Assembly (NCBI RefSeq): GCF_003173715.1
Contig: NZ_CP029550.1
Location: 2,170,001-2,234,000, forward strand
Direction of reading: 5' to 3'
DNA from: Methylobacterium durans
GTDB taxonomy: Bacteria; Pseudomonadota; Alphaproteobacteria; Rhizobiales; Beijerinckiaceae
DNA: 64,000 nucleotides
Part shown: piece by piece, positions 8,447 through 17,763 of the stretch
How positions within the stretch are numbered: position 1 is the stretch's first letter
How the letters are laid out: every line of letters starts with the position of its first letter
Notes under the pieces: generated by a model
Database searches by the model: none
What the model was told of the DNA's origin: nothing
What the model saw: the letters and a program-made list of their open reading frames with translations, nothing else
Translations under genes and position numbers: made by a program

Positions 8447-9157
8447 TTGGACGGAATTGGAGGCGGCGGCCTGACGGCCGCGGCGGAGACGGGTGGACCC
8501 GCGCTCGTGATCTTCGACTGCGACGGGGTGCTCATCGACAGCGAGCCGATCAGCCTCGGCTGCCTCACCGCCGCCCTCAACGGAATCGGCGTCACGATCG
8601 ACGTTGACACGGTGCGGGCGCGGTTTGCCGGCACCTCGATGCCCTCGATCATGGCGCACGTGGCCCGAGATTACGGGGTTGTTGCCCCTGACGGCTTCGT
8701 GGAGCGGGTCAAGGCCGACACCCTCGCGGCCTTCGACCGAGAGCTCAGCGCGATGGCGGGCGTCGCGGAGGCGGTTCGCGCCCTGGGCGTCCCGACCTGC
8801 GTCGCCTCGAGCAGCGACCCCGTCCGCCTGCGCCATACGCTGACGCTGACCGGCCTCATGCCGCTCTTCGAGGGGCGCGTCTTCTCGTCCGCGGAGGTCG
8901 CCCGCGGCAAGCCCTTCCCGGACCTGTTCCTGCACGCGGCGGCGCGGATGGGTGCCGAGCCCGCCGCCTGCCTCGTCATCGAGGACAGCGTGCCCGGCGT
9001 CACCGCCGCCCGCGCCGCGGGCATGAGCGTCGTCGGCTTCACGGGCGGCGGCCACTGGGCACACGACCCCTCGGGCGCCGACCTCGCGGCGGCCGGCGCG
9101 ATGCGGGTCTTCCGCGACTACCGCGACCTCCTGACCGTGATCGCCGCCCTGGCCTGA
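8447..9157 (+). CDS. HAD family phosphatase (beta-phosphoglucomutase-like)
   Basis: This 236-residue HAD hydrolase has motif I FDCDGVLIDSEP, motif II CVASSSD, motif III lysine in GKPFPDLF and motif IV VIEDSVPGV. The helical cap lies between motifs I and II as in the beta-phosphoglucomutase/phosphoglycolate phosphatase subclass. The start is a TTG at 8447, chosen because GGAGGGG lies eight bases before it; a GTG at 8507, just before motif I, is the alternative. The substrate is a small phosphorylated metabolite that cannot be predicted here. Confidence 0.85.
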   Translation: MDGIGGGGLTAAAETGGPALVIFDCDGVLIDSEPISLGCLTAALNGIGVTIDVDTVRARFAGTSMPSIMAHVARDYGVVAPDGFVERVKADTLAAFDRELSAMAGVAEAVRALGVPTCVASSSDPVRLRHTLTLTGLMPLFEGRVFSSAEVARGKPFPDLFLHAAARMGAEPAACLVIEDSVPGVTAARAAGMSVVGFTGGGHWAHDPSGADLAAAGAMRVFRDYRDLLTVIAALA

Positions 9158-9561
9158 CGCGGGACGAAGGAAGCGGTCGTGCGGACCCGGCATGGGCCCA
9201 TGTCCCTCCTACGGACACGCTTGCATTCGAAAAACCTTGCCATTGACGAAAACGGTTGGCAGCACCATCCTAAACCTGTCGGGCGATGTCTTCCGATGTC
9301 GTTCGGCCGCGGTGATTTGAAGTGTGTAGCTTGCGCCGCGTCACCAAACGCTAAAGCACCGCGAAGCGCTCGCGCCTCGTGGTCCTTCAACGAAAGGATG
9401 ACTTGCCGTGACCGTTGGTCAGATCTTTTCGGGACTCTCCGTTGCTCGCGCCAAGCCGCGCCTACTCCGCGACTGCTGTCGACGCTGACGCTCATTCCAC
9501 CGTCACATCGTCCAGCTATCGCACGGCCGGCCCCGTTCCGGCCCAGGGAGTTCTTCGTCCG
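9158..9561. other. 404-nt intergenic stretch without a firm gene
   Basis: The stretch contains the perfect palindrome CATGGGCCCATG at 9191-9202 shortly after the HAD gene, then a less GC-rich segment around 9220-9340, which may hold the promoter of the gene at 9562. A possible leader ORF at 9408-9488 is listed separately. I see no RNA gene or transposon remnant. Confidence 0.5.
9408..9488 (+). CDS. possible 26-codon leader ORF ending in Cys-Cys-Arg-Arg
   Basis: A GTG start with AAAGGA nine bases upstream opens a 26-codon frame ending RLLRDCCRR and then TGA, about 70 nt before the next gene. Short upstream ORFs with a terminal Cys pair can act as cysteine- or metal-sensing leaders in some bacteria. 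Here only the ribosome site, the position and the Cys-Cys suggest it. It could easily be a chance frame. Confidence 0.25.
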   Translation: MTVGQIFSGLSVARAKPRLLRDCCRR

Positions 9562-9885
9562 ATGTCCCATCCTCACGCCGGCAGCCACGCCCTCGCCGAG
9601 TCGCTGACGCTCGCCGAGCCGTTCACCGTTTCCCAGCCGGGCCGCGCCCGGCCCCTCGCCGAGCGAGCGCCGACCCGCATCATCGAGATCGGCGAGCAGA
9701 CCGCGGGCATCGCCGTGCCCGAGCACGGCGGCGTGCGCTTCTTCTCTTCGTCGCGCGATTTCGACGCCCTCGACGGCACGGTCTTCCGCAGCGTCGAGCA
9801 GGCGGCCCGGGCCGCCCGCGAGCGCGCCCGTCGCGGCGCGCACCGCCCTCGCCACGAGGCGGCGCGGCGGTTGCAGGCGGTGTGA
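9562..9885 (+). CDS. hypothetical protein, 107 residues
   Basis: No family is recognised. The protein has a low-complexity N-terminal third rich in Ala, Ser and Leu, a middle part that looks like a small folded unit (RIIEIGEQTAGIAVPEHGG then RFFSSSRDFDALDGTVF), and an Arg/Ala-rich helical tail that may bind nucleic acid. The ATG at 9562 is chosen because the coding pattern of the folded part starts just after it. It converges on the ialB gene with two strong hairpins between them. Confidence 0.6.
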   Translation: MSHPHAGSHALAESLTLAEPFTVSQPGRARPLAERAPTRIIEIGEQTAGIAVPEHGGVRFFSSSRDFDALDGTVFRSVEQAARAARERARRGAHRPRHEAARRLQAV

Positions 9886-9970
9886 CGGCAGGGCGTCCAG
9901 GGTGGCCCTTCCCGATGGCTGGGCTGCCTGCGGCGAGATTCGAAGCCAGCGCTTGATCTGAAACACAGAT

Positions 9971-10020
9971 CCTCTTCCCCTCCGGGGAGAGGGAAGCTTC
10001 GCGGCCCGGAGACCGGGCCG
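9971..10020. terminator. two hairpins between convergent genes
   Basis: Two adjacent stem-loops lie between the convergent genes ending at 9885 and 10025. The first has arms CCTCTTCCCC and GGGGAGAGG (9971-9991) and resembles one arm of the palindromic repeat family found at 19.5, 24.3 and 31.3 kb. The second is CGGCCCGG-AGA-CCGGGCCG (10002-10020). There is no T-run, so intrinsic termination is unproven, but the position suits a two-way transcription stop. Confidence 0.45.
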
Positions 10021-10024
10021 GCCG

Positions 10025-10696
10025 CTACTTGCACTCCTCGCGCGTCTTCTTCATGGCCTCCGCGAAGCCTCCGAGCGCGTACTCGTCGCTCGTCGGGTTG
10101 CCGCGCAGCGAGGTCGTCTTGATGACGAGCTTGGGGTTGCGCGCGCTCATCTCGGCGACCACGCGGGCCTCGTCGGCCGGGTTCTGCAACCACGCGTTGC
10201 CGTCCTTCACCACAAGGCCGTAGCGCGTGCTGCCGAGGTTGAGCGTCGGGTCCGTCGCCGCCGGGGACGCGCCCGGCTTCACCTGGGTGGCCGCCGGCTT
10301 GGAGGGGAAGCCCAGCATCACCGCGACCTCGTTCTGGACGTTCTCGCCCTTCCGCACCGTCACGAAGAAGTAGGCGGTGTCGCGCTTGAGGGTGCCGGGG
10401 GAGCGCGCCGTCGGCTGGGCGATGGCGTAGCACATCCGCGCCCTGCCCTGCCCGTTCACGAAGACGTTCCAGTCCCCGTAGGTCGCGAGCGGCACGGCCT
10501 GCTGCGTGCCGGGCGGGGCCACGGCCGGCTTCGCCGCCCCACGCTCGCGTCCGCGCCGCCGCGACGTCGGCGCCGGCTCGGCCTCCTGCGCGAGCGCAGC
10601 CGTCACGGCGACGCCGGACCCTGCGGGAAACACCGGGGCTGCGAGACCCGCCAGGGCGAGGGATCCGGCGGTGAGGCAGCGCGCAACACGAAGCAT
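10025..10696 (-). CDS. invasion-associated locus B (IalB) family secreted protein
   Basis: This 223-residue protein has an N-terminal signal-like segment (about residues 8-36, ending near ALAQEAEP), a basic low-complexity linker (SRRRGRERG) and an IalB domain beginning at YGDWNVFVNG. Typical IalB strands MCYAIAQP and YFFVTVRKGE follow, and the C-terminus ends in the single cysteine of EECK. The family is widespread in Hyphomicrobiales periplasm; in Bartonella a member aids erythrocyte entry, but in free-living species its role is unknown. ATG 10696 gives the signal peptide directly. Confidence 0.85.
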   Translation of the reverse strand: MLRVARCLTAGSLALAGLAAPVFPAGSGVAVTAALAQEAEPAPTSRRRGRERGAAKPAVAPPGTQQAVPLATYGDWNVFVNGQGRARMCYAIAQPTARSPGTLKRDTAYFFVTVRKGENVQNEVAVMLGFPSKPAATQVKPGASPAATDPTLNLGSTRYGLVVKDGNAWLQNPADEARVVAEMSARNPKLVIKTTSLRGNPTSDEYALGGFAEAMKKTREECK

Positions 10697-10891
10697 CGAC
10701 ACATCCTGAAGTGGCGGCACGCACCGTCGCCGCCCAAACGCCGAGAAGGCGCGGGCGCGGCGATCCCTACGCCGCGGCAGGGCTCGTTCGCGCAACTTGT
10801 GAAGCTTGGGCGCGCGATGGGCAAGGGGCGCACCGGATGAACGGCCGGCCCGATGCCGTGGAGAGCGGCGGAGGCGCCGCTCCGCGATCCT

Positions 10892-11164
10892 TCAGGGCGC
10901 GTGAATCTCGGCAGGCGGAACACTGAGCGCGGCGATCACGGCCGGTGCGGGCAGCTCAGGCGGCGCTGCCGGGATCTCGACGGCGGCGGCCCGCTTGCGC
11001 GGCGGCGGATCGTTGTAGGGCGTGTTGTAGGCCTTGCGCACGGAGGCCCAGTAGGCCTCGCGGTCCGTCGACGGATGGCCGGTCAGGGCCGCGTCGATCT
11101 GCGCCCGCGCGGCCGCCGCGAGGGCGGCCGTCTCGTCCGGCGTGATGCAACTCTCCAGGGGCAT
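10892..11164 (-). CDS. hypothetical protein, 90 residues
   Basis: This short protein is not assigned to a family. Residues 1-55 look like a small helical unit with a central DREAYWASVRKAYNTPYNDPP segment; the rest is Pro/Ala-rich and probably disordered. There is no signal peptide or membrane segment. It is 95 nt downstream of argH on the same strand and could be the last gene of that transcript. Confidence 0.5.
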   Translation of the reverse strand: MPLESCITPDETAALAAAARAQIDAALTGHPSTDREAYWASVRKAYNTPYNDPPPRKRAAAVEIPAAPPELPAPAVIAALSVPPAEIHAP

Positions 11165-11259
11165 GTACGATCTCCGATGCGCTCGGACCGCCTCTTAGCG
11201 AGGTTCACATAGCTGAGCCGTGAACGCACGCGGATAGGTGGAGGTTGCCTGCACGTTTT

Positions 11260-12651
11260 TCAGGCTTTTTCCCCGCCAAGTTGCGCGAGCCAGCGCTCGG
11301 CCTGGGCACGGACGTTGGCCGGCGCGGTGCCGCCGTAGCTGGTCCGGCTCGTCACCGAGTTCTCGACGCCGAGCACCGCGTAGACGGCCTCCGTGATGCG
11401 CGGCTCCGCCTCCTGCATCTCGGCGAGCGACAGCTCTTCCAGCCCGACGCCGCGGGCTGAGGCCGCGCCGACGAGGCGGCCGGTGACGTGATGGGCGTCG
11501 CGGAAGGGCAGGCCGAGCTCCCGCACCAGCCAGTCGGCGAGGTCCGTGGCGGTGGCGTAGCCGGAGCCGGCGGCTCGGATGAGGGTCTCCGGCACGGGCT
11601 CAAGGTCGCGCACCATGCCGGTCATCGCGGCAAGGCAGAGCGAGAGGGTCTGGAGCGCGTCGAAGGTGCCCTCCTTGTCCTCCTGCATGTCCTTCGAATA
11701 GGCGAGCGGCAGGCCCTTCATCACGATGAGGAGCCCCGAGAGCGCGCCGATGATGCGGCCGGACTTCGCCCGCACCAGCTCCGCCGCGTCCGGGTTGCGC
11801 TTCTGCGGCATGATCGAGGAGCCGGTGGTGAAGCCGTCCGACAGCCTCACGAAGCCGAACTGGGCCGAGGTCCAGACCACGAGCTCTTCGGCGAAGCGCG
11901 ACAGGTGCACGGCGCAGATCGCGGCCGCCGAGAGGGCTTCGAGGGCGAAGTCGCGGTCGGCCACGGAATCGAGGGAGTTCGCGGTCGGCCGGTCGAAACC
12001 GAGCGCTGCCGCCGTGGCGTGCCGGTCGATCGGGAAGGATGTGCCGGCGAGCGCCGCCGCGCCGAGCGGGCACTCGTTCAGCCGTGCGCGGGCATCGCGC
12101 AGGCGCCCGCGGTCGCGCCCGAGCATCTCAACATAGGCGAGGAGATGATGGCCGAAGGTGACGGGTTGGGCCGATTGCAGGTGGGTGAAGCCCGGCATCA
12201 CCGTGGCGGCATGAAGGAGCGCCTTCTCGGCCAGGGCGCGCTGCAGGTCTTCCGCCTGCGCGTCGAGGCTATCGAGGGTGTCGCGCACCCACAGCTTCAT
12301 GTCGGTGGCGACTTGGTCGTTGCGCGAGCGCGCAGTGTGCAGGCGCCCCGCCGTCGGGCCGACGATCTCGGTGAGCCGGCTCTCCACGTTCATGTGGATG
12401 TCCTCGAGCTCGCGCTTGAAGGCGAGCTGCCCGGACTCGATTTCCGCCTGGACCGACTTGAGCCCCGCCTGAATCGCGGCCACATCTTCCGCCGGCAGGA
12501 TGCCGGTCTCGCCCAGCATCGCCACATGCGCCAGCGAGCCGCGGATGTCCTGGGGCGCGAGGCGCTTGTCGAACCCGATGGAGGCGTTGATCTCCTCCAT
12601 GATCTCGGCGGGGCCGCTCGCGAAGCGCCCGCCCCACATCCGGTTGCTCAT
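11260..12651 (-). CDS. argH: argininosuccinate lyase
   Basis: This 463-residue enzyme of the fumarase/aspartase superfamily cleaves argininosuccinate to arginine and fumarate in the last step of arginine synthesis. The superfamily signature [12 protein letters not shown] is present near residue 278, with the N-terminal MWGGRF and [13 protein letters not shown] regions that form the active site across the tetramer. Length and start fit the family. It is divergent from a TlpA-type gene (48 nt between starts), an arrangement repeatedly seen in alphaproteobacteria. Confidence 0.97.
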   Translation of the reverse strand: MSNRMWGGRFASGPAEIMEEINASIGFDKRLAPQDIRGSLAHVAMLGETGILPAEDVAAIQAGLKSVQAEIESGQLAFKRELEDIHMNVESRLTEIVGPTAGRLHTARSRNDQVATDMKLWVRDTLDSLDAQAEDLQRALAEKALLHAATVMPGFTHLQSAQPVTFGHHLLAYVEMLGRDRGRLRDARARLNECPLGAAALAGTSFPIDRHATAAALGFDRPTANSLDSVADRDFALEALSAAAICAVHLSRFAEELVVWTSAQFGFVRLSDGFTTGSSIMPQKRNPDAAELVRAKSGRIIGALSGLLIVMKGLPLAYSKDMQEDKEGTFDALQTLSLCLAAMTGMVRDLEPVPETLIRAAGSGYATATDLADWLVRELGLPFRDAHHVTGRLVGAASARGVGLEELSLAEMQEAEPRITEAVYAVLGVENSVTSRTSYGGTAPANVRAQAERWLAQLGGEKA

Positions 12652-12699
12652 GACCTGTCAGACCCTCTCGCCGCACCGGCCCATCGCGGGATCGCAAGG

Positions 12700-13350
12700 A
12701 TGAGGCCCAGCCGCCTCGCCTCCTTCGCCGTGGGAGCCGCCCTCGTCACCGCGCTCGGCGCCGGCCTCGCCCTATACGGGACGGGCCGCGGCGGCAACGG
12801 GCCCGAGGCCGGCGGCCCCTGCCCGGGTGCCGCCGAGGCGATCACCCGGGCGGCCCCGCATACCCGCGGCGAGGTCGCAGCGATGCAACTCCTTGACGTG
12901 CCGAAGCCCGCGCCGGACCTCGTCTTCAAGGGGCCGGACGCCGCCGACACCTCGCTCGCGGCGCTGAAAGGTCGGGCGCTCCTCGTCAATCTGTGGGCGA
13001 CGTGGTGCGCGCCCTGCAAGGCGGAGATGCCGGCCCTCGACCGGCTGCAGGGCGAGCTCGGCGGCCCGGATTTCGCGGTCGTCGCGATCAACCTCGACAC
13101 CCGCAACCTCGACCGGCCGCCGGCCTGGATGCGCGACAACGGCATCACGCGGCTCTCCTACTACGCCGATCCGGGCGGGCGCGTCCTGCCGGCCGTGCAG
13201 CGCGACACGGGTTCGACCGGACTGCCGACGACGCTCCTCATCGACGCGGGCGGCTGCGAGATCGGCGTGATGAAGGGGCCGGCCGAGTGGTCGAGTGAGG
13301 ACGGCAAGCGCCTGATCCGCGCGGTGCTCGGCGCGAGCACGAAGTCCTGA
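12700..13350 (+). CDS. tlpA: TlpA-type thiol:disulfide interchange protein
   Basis: This 216-residue protein has an N-terminal signal anchor (about residues 7-27) and a periplasmic thioredoxin-fold domain with the active site WCAPC (Cys103 and Cys106). The pattern LLVNLWATWCAPC and the cis-Pro loop TGLPTTLLID are those of TlpA/ResA/CcmG reductases. In rhizobia TlpA supports cytochrome oxidase and other copper-site assembly. Extra cysteines at about residues 41 and 186 might form a second disulfide as in TlpA of Bradyrhizobium. Its location beside argH is the classical one. Confidence 0.88.
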   Translation: MRPSRLASFAVGAALVTALGAGLALYGTGRGGNGPEAGGPCPGAAEAITRAAPHTRGEVAAMQLLDVPKPAPDLVFKGPDAADTSLAALKGRALLVNLWATWCAPCKAEMPALDRLQGELGGPDFAVVAINLDTRNLDRPPAWMRDNGITRLSYYADPGGRVLPAVQRDTGSTGLPTTLLIDAGGCEIGVMKGPAEWSSEDGKRLIRAVLGASTKS

Positions 13351-13404
13351 CGCTGCTTGTCATCAAGGATTGATCCGCGGCCCGCGAGCGGGCAACCCGG
13401 CGCC

Positions 13405-14592
13405 ATGAACCGGTCCCGCCCCCTCTCCGCCATCCGCACCGCCCTCACCGGCGAGGCCGGGGGCGGCCTCGTCCTGATGGCGGCCGCGGCGTTCGCCCTC
13501 GCCGTCGCGAACTCGCCGCTCGCGGAGGTCTACGCCCACGCGCTCCACGTCCATCTCGGCCCGCTGAGCCTGCTCCACTGGATCAACGACGGCCTGATGG
13601 CCGTGTTCTTCCTGCTCGTCGGCCTGGAGATCAAGCGCGAGGCCCTCGACGGGCGCCTGCGCACCTGGCCCGCCCGGGCCCTGCCGGGCCTGGCCGCCCT
13701 CGGCGGCATGGTGGTGCCGGCTCTCGTCTACGTCGCCTTCAATGCAGGCGCCGGGACGCTGCGCGGCTGGGCGATCCCGGCCGCCACCGACATCGCCTTC
13801 GCCCTCGGCGTCCTGGCGCTCCTGGGAACGCGGGCGCCGGTCTCCCTCAAGATCTTCCTCAGCGCGGTGGCGATCGTCGACGACCTCGGCGCCGTGATCA
13901 TCATCGCCCTCTTCTACACGGGCGGGCTCGACGCGACGATGCTCGGGCTCGCCGCCCTGACGCTCGCCGGCCTGTTCGCCCTCAACCGGCTCGGCGTCGC
14001 GCGGCTGACACCCTACCTCGTCCTCGGTGCCGTCCTCTGGGTCTTCGTCCTGCGCTCCGGCGTGCACGCCACGGTGGCGGGCGTGCTGCTGGCCCTCGCG
14101 ATCCCGATCCGCCCGAGCCCCGGCCGCCCGGAGGACCCGGCCTCGCCGCTCCACATCTTGGAGCACGGCCTGACCCCGTGGGTCACCTATCTCGTCGTGC
14201 CGGTCTTCGGCTTCGCCAATGCCGGGGTGCGCCTCGTCGGCCTCACGGCCGAGGCGCTCCTTCATCCGGTCACCCTCGGCGTGGCGCTCGGGCTCTTCCT
14301 CGGCAAGCAGATCGGCATCTTCGCGAGCGTGCGCCTCGCCGTGGCGGCGGGACTCGCGTCGCGGCCTGCGGGGGCGACCTGGGCGCAGGTCTACGGCGTG
14401 GCGATCCTGTGCGGCATCGGCTTCACCATGAGCCTGTTCATCGGCGGCCTCGCCTTCGCGGACGCCGCCCACGAGACCGAGACCAAGCTCGGCGTGCTCG
14501 GCGGCTCGATCCTGTCGGGCATCGTCGGAGCCGCGTTGCTCGCCCTATCGGCGGACCGCGAGCGGACGGGGGCCGCACGGAGTTCGGCCTGA
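13405..14592 (+). CDS. nhaA: Na+/H+ antiporter NhaA
   Basis: This 395-residue antiporter has about twelve membrane segments. The ion-binding aspartate pair is visible in [19 protein letters not shown] and the helix-4 aspartate in [15 protein letters not shown], with the conserved [10 protein letters not shown] loop nearer the N-terminus. It exchanges external protons for internal sodium at alkaline pH. ATG 13405 is chosen since it precedes the conserved amphipathic N-terminal helix. The gene is 54 nt after tlpA but probably unrelated in function. Confidence 0.96.
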   Translation: MNRSRPLSAIRTALTGEAGGGLVLMAAAAFALAVANSPLAEVYAHALHVHLGPLSLLHWINDGLMAVFFLLVGLEIKREALDGRLRTWPARALPGLAALGGMVVPALVYVAFNAGAGTLRGWAIPAATDIAFALGVLALLGTRAPVSLKIFLSAVAIVDDLGAVIIIALFYTGGLDATMLGLAALTLAGLFALNRLGVARLTPYLVLGAVLWVFVLRSGVHATVAGVLLALAIPIRPSPGRPEDPASPLHILEHGLTPWVTYLVVPVFGFANAGVRLVGLTAEALLHPVTLGVALGLFLGKQIGIFASVRLAVAAGLASRPAGATWAQVYGVAILCGIGFTMSLFIGGLAFADAAHETETKLGVLGGSILSGIVGAALLALSADRERTGAARSSA

Positions 14593-14671
14593 CCGTTGCG
14601 GTGCGGCCGCGCCGCCTGTAACCCCGCCGCCCATCCGGCCCCGCGCGGCCGACCGCACGGAGAGGCGCCCG

Positions 14672-16435
14672 ATGCGCTACTATCTCGGCCTCGCGACGAC
14701 CTTCCACGACCCGGCGCTGGCCCTCGTCGGACCGGACGGCGACGTCCTCTTCGCGGAGGCCGCGGAGCGCTACCTGCAGTACAAGCGGGCCCCGAATTGC
14801 GAGCCGGACCCGGCCTCGCGCATGGTCGGATTGCTGAAGGCCCATGTGCCGGACGGGGCCGAGATCGTGGTGGCCTCGAGCTGGGGCCCCCAGTTCACGG
14901 ACTTCCTGAAGGGCCAGGCCGGGAGCGGCGCCTTCGACCTCGAGGCCCTCGCCCGCCACCCGAACCATCTCAACCGCTCCTTCGTGCCCGAGCAGGCCGA
15001 GCGCATCTTCATCGCCGACCTCGCCCAGGCCCAGGCGCGGGCCGGCTACGGCACGCTGCTCGCCCTCAACCAGGAGATCCGCGGCGGCGGCGGCAGCCCC
15101 CGCGCCCGGATCAGCCAGCAGCGGCGCTACACCCATCACCTCACCCACGCCGCCTACGCCCTCTGGGGCAGCCCGTTCTCGGACGCGACGGCGCTGATCG
15201 TCGACGGCATGGGCGAGACGGGCGCCGCCGCCCTCTACCGGCTGCGCGAGGGCCGGATCGAGGAGGTGCGGCGCCATCGCGGGCGCGGCTCCGTCGGCTT
15301 CCTGTACGGGCTCGTGACGGATCTCGCCGGCTTCGACCAGGTGAAGGGCGAGGAGTGGAAGATCATGGGGCTCGCCCCCTACGGCCGCACCGATCCCGAG
15401 CTGATGGCGCTGCTGCGCCGCCTGTTCTCGGTCGAGGACGGGCGCCTGCGCTTCGCCGACGAGGCGAATGTGCAGGCGGTCGCCGCCGCGATCCTGGCAC
15501 GGCGCCCGGCCGACGCCCTCGAATCCGGCTGGGCCGACCTCGCCCGCTGCGGGCAGGACATCTTCGCGGAATTGATGGACGCCCTCGTCGAGGAGGCGTG
15601 GCGGCTCGCGCCCCACGAGAACCTCGTGATCGCGGGCGGTTGCGGGCTCAATTCCTCCTACAATGGCCGGGTGCTCGGCCGCTCCGGCTTCCGGCGCCTG
15701 CACGTGCCCTCGGCGCCGGGCGACGACGGAAACGCGGTCGGCGCGGCGTGGCTCGCCTACGCGGAGGACCATCCGGACTGGCGCGGCCCGCCCGGGACGG
15801 CGCGTCCGCTGACCCCCTATCTGGGCTCCCGCGTCTCGACGGAGCCCTTCGAGCGGATGGCCGCGTGGGAGCCGCGGGCGCGCCGGCTCGGGCATGACGG
15901 CGTGACCCGCGAGGCCGCCCGCATCCTGGCCGAGGGCGGGCTCGTCGGCTGGGTGCAGGGCCGGGCGGAATTCGGGCCGCGGGCACTCGGCAACCGCTCC
16001 ATCCTGGCGGATCCGCGCCCCGCCTGGGCCAAGGACGCGCTCAATGCCAAGGTGAAGTACCGGGAGGCGTTCCGCCCCTTCGCGCCCTCGATCCTGGCGG
16101 AAGCCGGCCCCGACTGGTTCGAGGATTACGCCGACAGCCCCTACATGGAGCGGACGCTCGTCTGGCGCGAGGCGGTGCGGGAGCGGGTGCCGGCGGTGGT
16201 GCACGAGGACGGCACGGGCCGGCTCCAGAGCGTGACGGCCGCGCGCAATCCGGCCTACGCCGCCCTGATCGGGGCGTTCCGGGACCTCACCGGCGTGCCG
16301 ATCCTCTTGAACACCAGCTTCAACGTGATGGGCAAGCCGATCCTCCACACGGCGGAGGACGCGATCCTGATGTTCTACACCACGGGGCTCGACGCCCTCG
16401 TGGTGGAGGACTGGCTCATGACGAAGGCGGGCTAA
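14672..16435 (+). CDS. carbamoyltransferase, NodU/CmcH/TobZ family
   Basis: This 587-residue protein has an N-terminal Kae1-like domain with the metal-binding THHLTHAAYALW motif (near residue 155) and IVDGMGETG phosphate loop, and a C-terminal carbamoyltransferase domain with GRAEFGPRALGNRSILADPR and KYREAFRPFAPS. Such enzymes make carbamoyl-adenylate from carbamoyl phosphate and ATP and transfer the carbamoyl group to a hydroxyl of a sugar or natural product. No glycosyltransferase or antibiotic gene is adjacent, so the acceptor is unknown. It is probably a single-gene unit. Confidence 0.92.
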   Translation: MRYYLGLATTFHDPALALVGPDGDVLFAEAAERYLQYKRAPNCEPDPASRMVGLLKAHVPDGAEIVVASSWGPQFTDFLKGQAGSGAFDLEALARHPNHLNRSFVPEQAERIFIADLAQAQARAGYGTLLALNQEIRGGGGSPRARISQQRRYTHHLTHAAYALWGSPFSDATALIVDGMGETGAAALYRLREGRIEEVRRHRGRGSVGFLYGLVTDLAGFDQVKGEEWKIMGLAPYGRTDPELMALLRRLFSVEDGRLRFADEANVQAVAAAILARRPADALESGWADLARCGQDIFAELMDALVEEAWRLAPHENLVIAGGCGLNSSYNGRVLGRSGFRRLHVPSAPGDDGNAVGAAWLAYAEDHPDWRGPPGTARPLTPYLGSRVSTEPFERMAAWEPRARRLGHDGVTREAARILAEGGLVGWVQGRAEFGPRALGNRSILADPRPAWAKDALNAKVKYREAFRPFAPSILAEAGPDWFEDYADSPYMERTLVWREAVRERVPAVVHEDGTGRLQSVTAARNPAYAALIGAFRDLTGVPILLNTSFNVMGKPILHTAEDAILMFYTTGLDALVVEDWLMTKAG

Positions 16436-16445
16436 TGCCCTGATC

Positions 16446-16787
16446 CTACTCGCAAACCTCGACCCGCTTGTAGACGAAATTGTCCTCGTCGAGCCATTCC
16501 TTGCGGCGCTCGTAGTGGCAGACGGGCGAGCGGCGCGGGCGCACCACGACGGTCTCCTCCTCCACGTAGACCGGCCGCGCCCGGTAGGCGGGCGGCGGCG
16601 GGGGCGCGGGCTGGGCGCCGTTGATGAGGGCGTTCGCCGCGACGCCGCCGAGGACGCCGCCGGCCACGCCCCCGAGGATCGCCGCGTTCATGCCGTCGCG
16701 GGCGAAGGCGCCCGGGACCCCGGCGCCGATGAGGAGGGCCGCCGCGAGGGCGGCCCGGACGAGGGTGACGGACGGGTTGAGGGACAC
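16446..16787 (-). CDS. secreted glycine-zipper-like small protein
   Basis: The 113-residue product has a signal peptide (about residues 1-29, ending at GAFA), then a glycine-zipper segment (AAILGGVAGGVLGGVAANALI), a proline-rich linker and a C-terminal part with a possible disulfide (PVCHYERR and the final VCE). A GTG start at 16787 is preferred because GGAG lies nine bases upstream; an ATG at 16826 would put extra residues before the signal sequence. Proteins of this plan are common in the alphaproteobacterial envelope and have no known function. Confidence 0.65.
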   Translation of the reverse strand: MSLNPSVTLVRAALAAALLIGAGVPGAFARDGMNAAILGGVAGGVLGGVAANALINGAQPAPPPPPAYRARPVYVEEETVVVRPRRSPVCHYERRKEWLDEDNFVYKRVEVCE

Positions 16788-17007
16788 GCTCGAAATCTCC
16801 GGTTCGCGTTGGGGCAAATCCAACACCCGGATGCTTAAGAATCCGCCAATGCGCCGCGCACGATCCGGTTGAGCGCGGCCGGAAGCGGACCTGCAAAATC
16901 AATCGTGCGTTGTGAGTGATCGCATCCACGCGATCACGTTTCGCGACGTCGGCGCGTAGATCGCGATCATCCCCGCGGCGGGCCGGAACGGCCCCCTCCG
17001 GGCGCCC

Positions 17008-17688
17008 TCAAGCCGGCACGAGCAGCGCGTCGAGGCTCCCGATCACGATCGTCGGCGGCAGGTCGGCGTACTCGTCGGGCGCGGCCCTTCGGTTCACCCA
17101 GGCGGTGGCGAAGCCGAAGGCGGCGGCGCCCGCGATGTCCCAGCGGTTCGAGGAGCAGAACAGCACGGCCTCCGGCCCGATCCCGAACCGGTCGCAGGCG
17201 ATGCGGTAGGCGGCCGGGCTCGTCTTGAAAGTCTGCGCCGGATCGACCGAGAGCGTCGCGTCGAGGTGGCGGCCGAGATCCGCCGAGGCGACGGCGCGTT
17301 CCAGCATGGCGGCGTCGCCGTTCGAGAGGATCGCGGTGCGCAGGCCCCGCGCGCGCAGGGCGTCGAGGGTGGCGGGCACCTCCGGATAGGCGTCGAGGTC
17401 GCGGTAGGCGTCGAGGAGGCGCCCCCGCAGGGACCGGTCGACGCCCGGGTACCGGGCGAGGGCGAAATCGAGGGCCGCCTCGGTCAGCGACCAGAAACTC
17501 CGGTAGCGCCCGGTCAGCCCGTAGACCCAGCTGTATTCGAGCTGCTTCGTGCGCCACGTCTCCGAGAGCGGGACGGCCTCGGGGCCGACGGCCCCCTCAT
17601 GGCGCTGCACCGCCGAATGCACGTCGAACAGGGTTCCGTAGGCGTCGAAGACGGCAAGGCACTTGCCGGCGAGCAGGGTCTCGGACAT
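17008..17688 (-). CDS. haloacid dehalogenase, type II
   Basis: The 226-residue protein is a HAD hydrolase of the L-2-haloacid dehalogenase group. The nucleophile is in VFDAYGTLFDVHSAV, the substrate-facing segment WRTKQLEYSWVYGLTGRY is typical, motif II is AILSNGD, the lysine is in DPAQTFKTSPAAY and the acidic end is CSSNRWDIAGAAAFGFATAWVNR. Members split halide from short 2-haloacids to give D-hydroxyacids. The natural substrate here could equally be another small acid. It lies 75 nt downstream of murJ on the same strand. Confidence 0.9.
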   Translation of the reverse strand: MSETLLAGKCLAVFDAYGTLFDVHSAVQRHEGAVGPEAVPLSETWRTKQLEYSWVYGLTGRYRSFWSLTEAALDFALARYPGVDRSLRGRLLDAYRDLDAYPEVPATLDALRARGLRTAILSNGDAAMLERAVASADLGRHLDATLSVDPAQTFKTSPAAYRIACDRFGIGPEAVLFCSSNRWDIAGAAAFGFATAWVNRRAAPDEYADLPPTIVIGSLDALLVPA

Positions 17689-17763
17689 GGGCGCGCACCG
17701 CGTCGGGTCGGGCCCCGGATATGGCGTAGCCTCGCCCCGCGGACAGGGGACGCGAGGCCGCCG

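Noticed and set aside
11247..11265. Hairpin GCCTG/CAGGC with a following T-run at the argH end as a terminator
   Set aside because: The T-run follows on the plus strand, where no upstream gene exists; in the argH direction there is no T-run.
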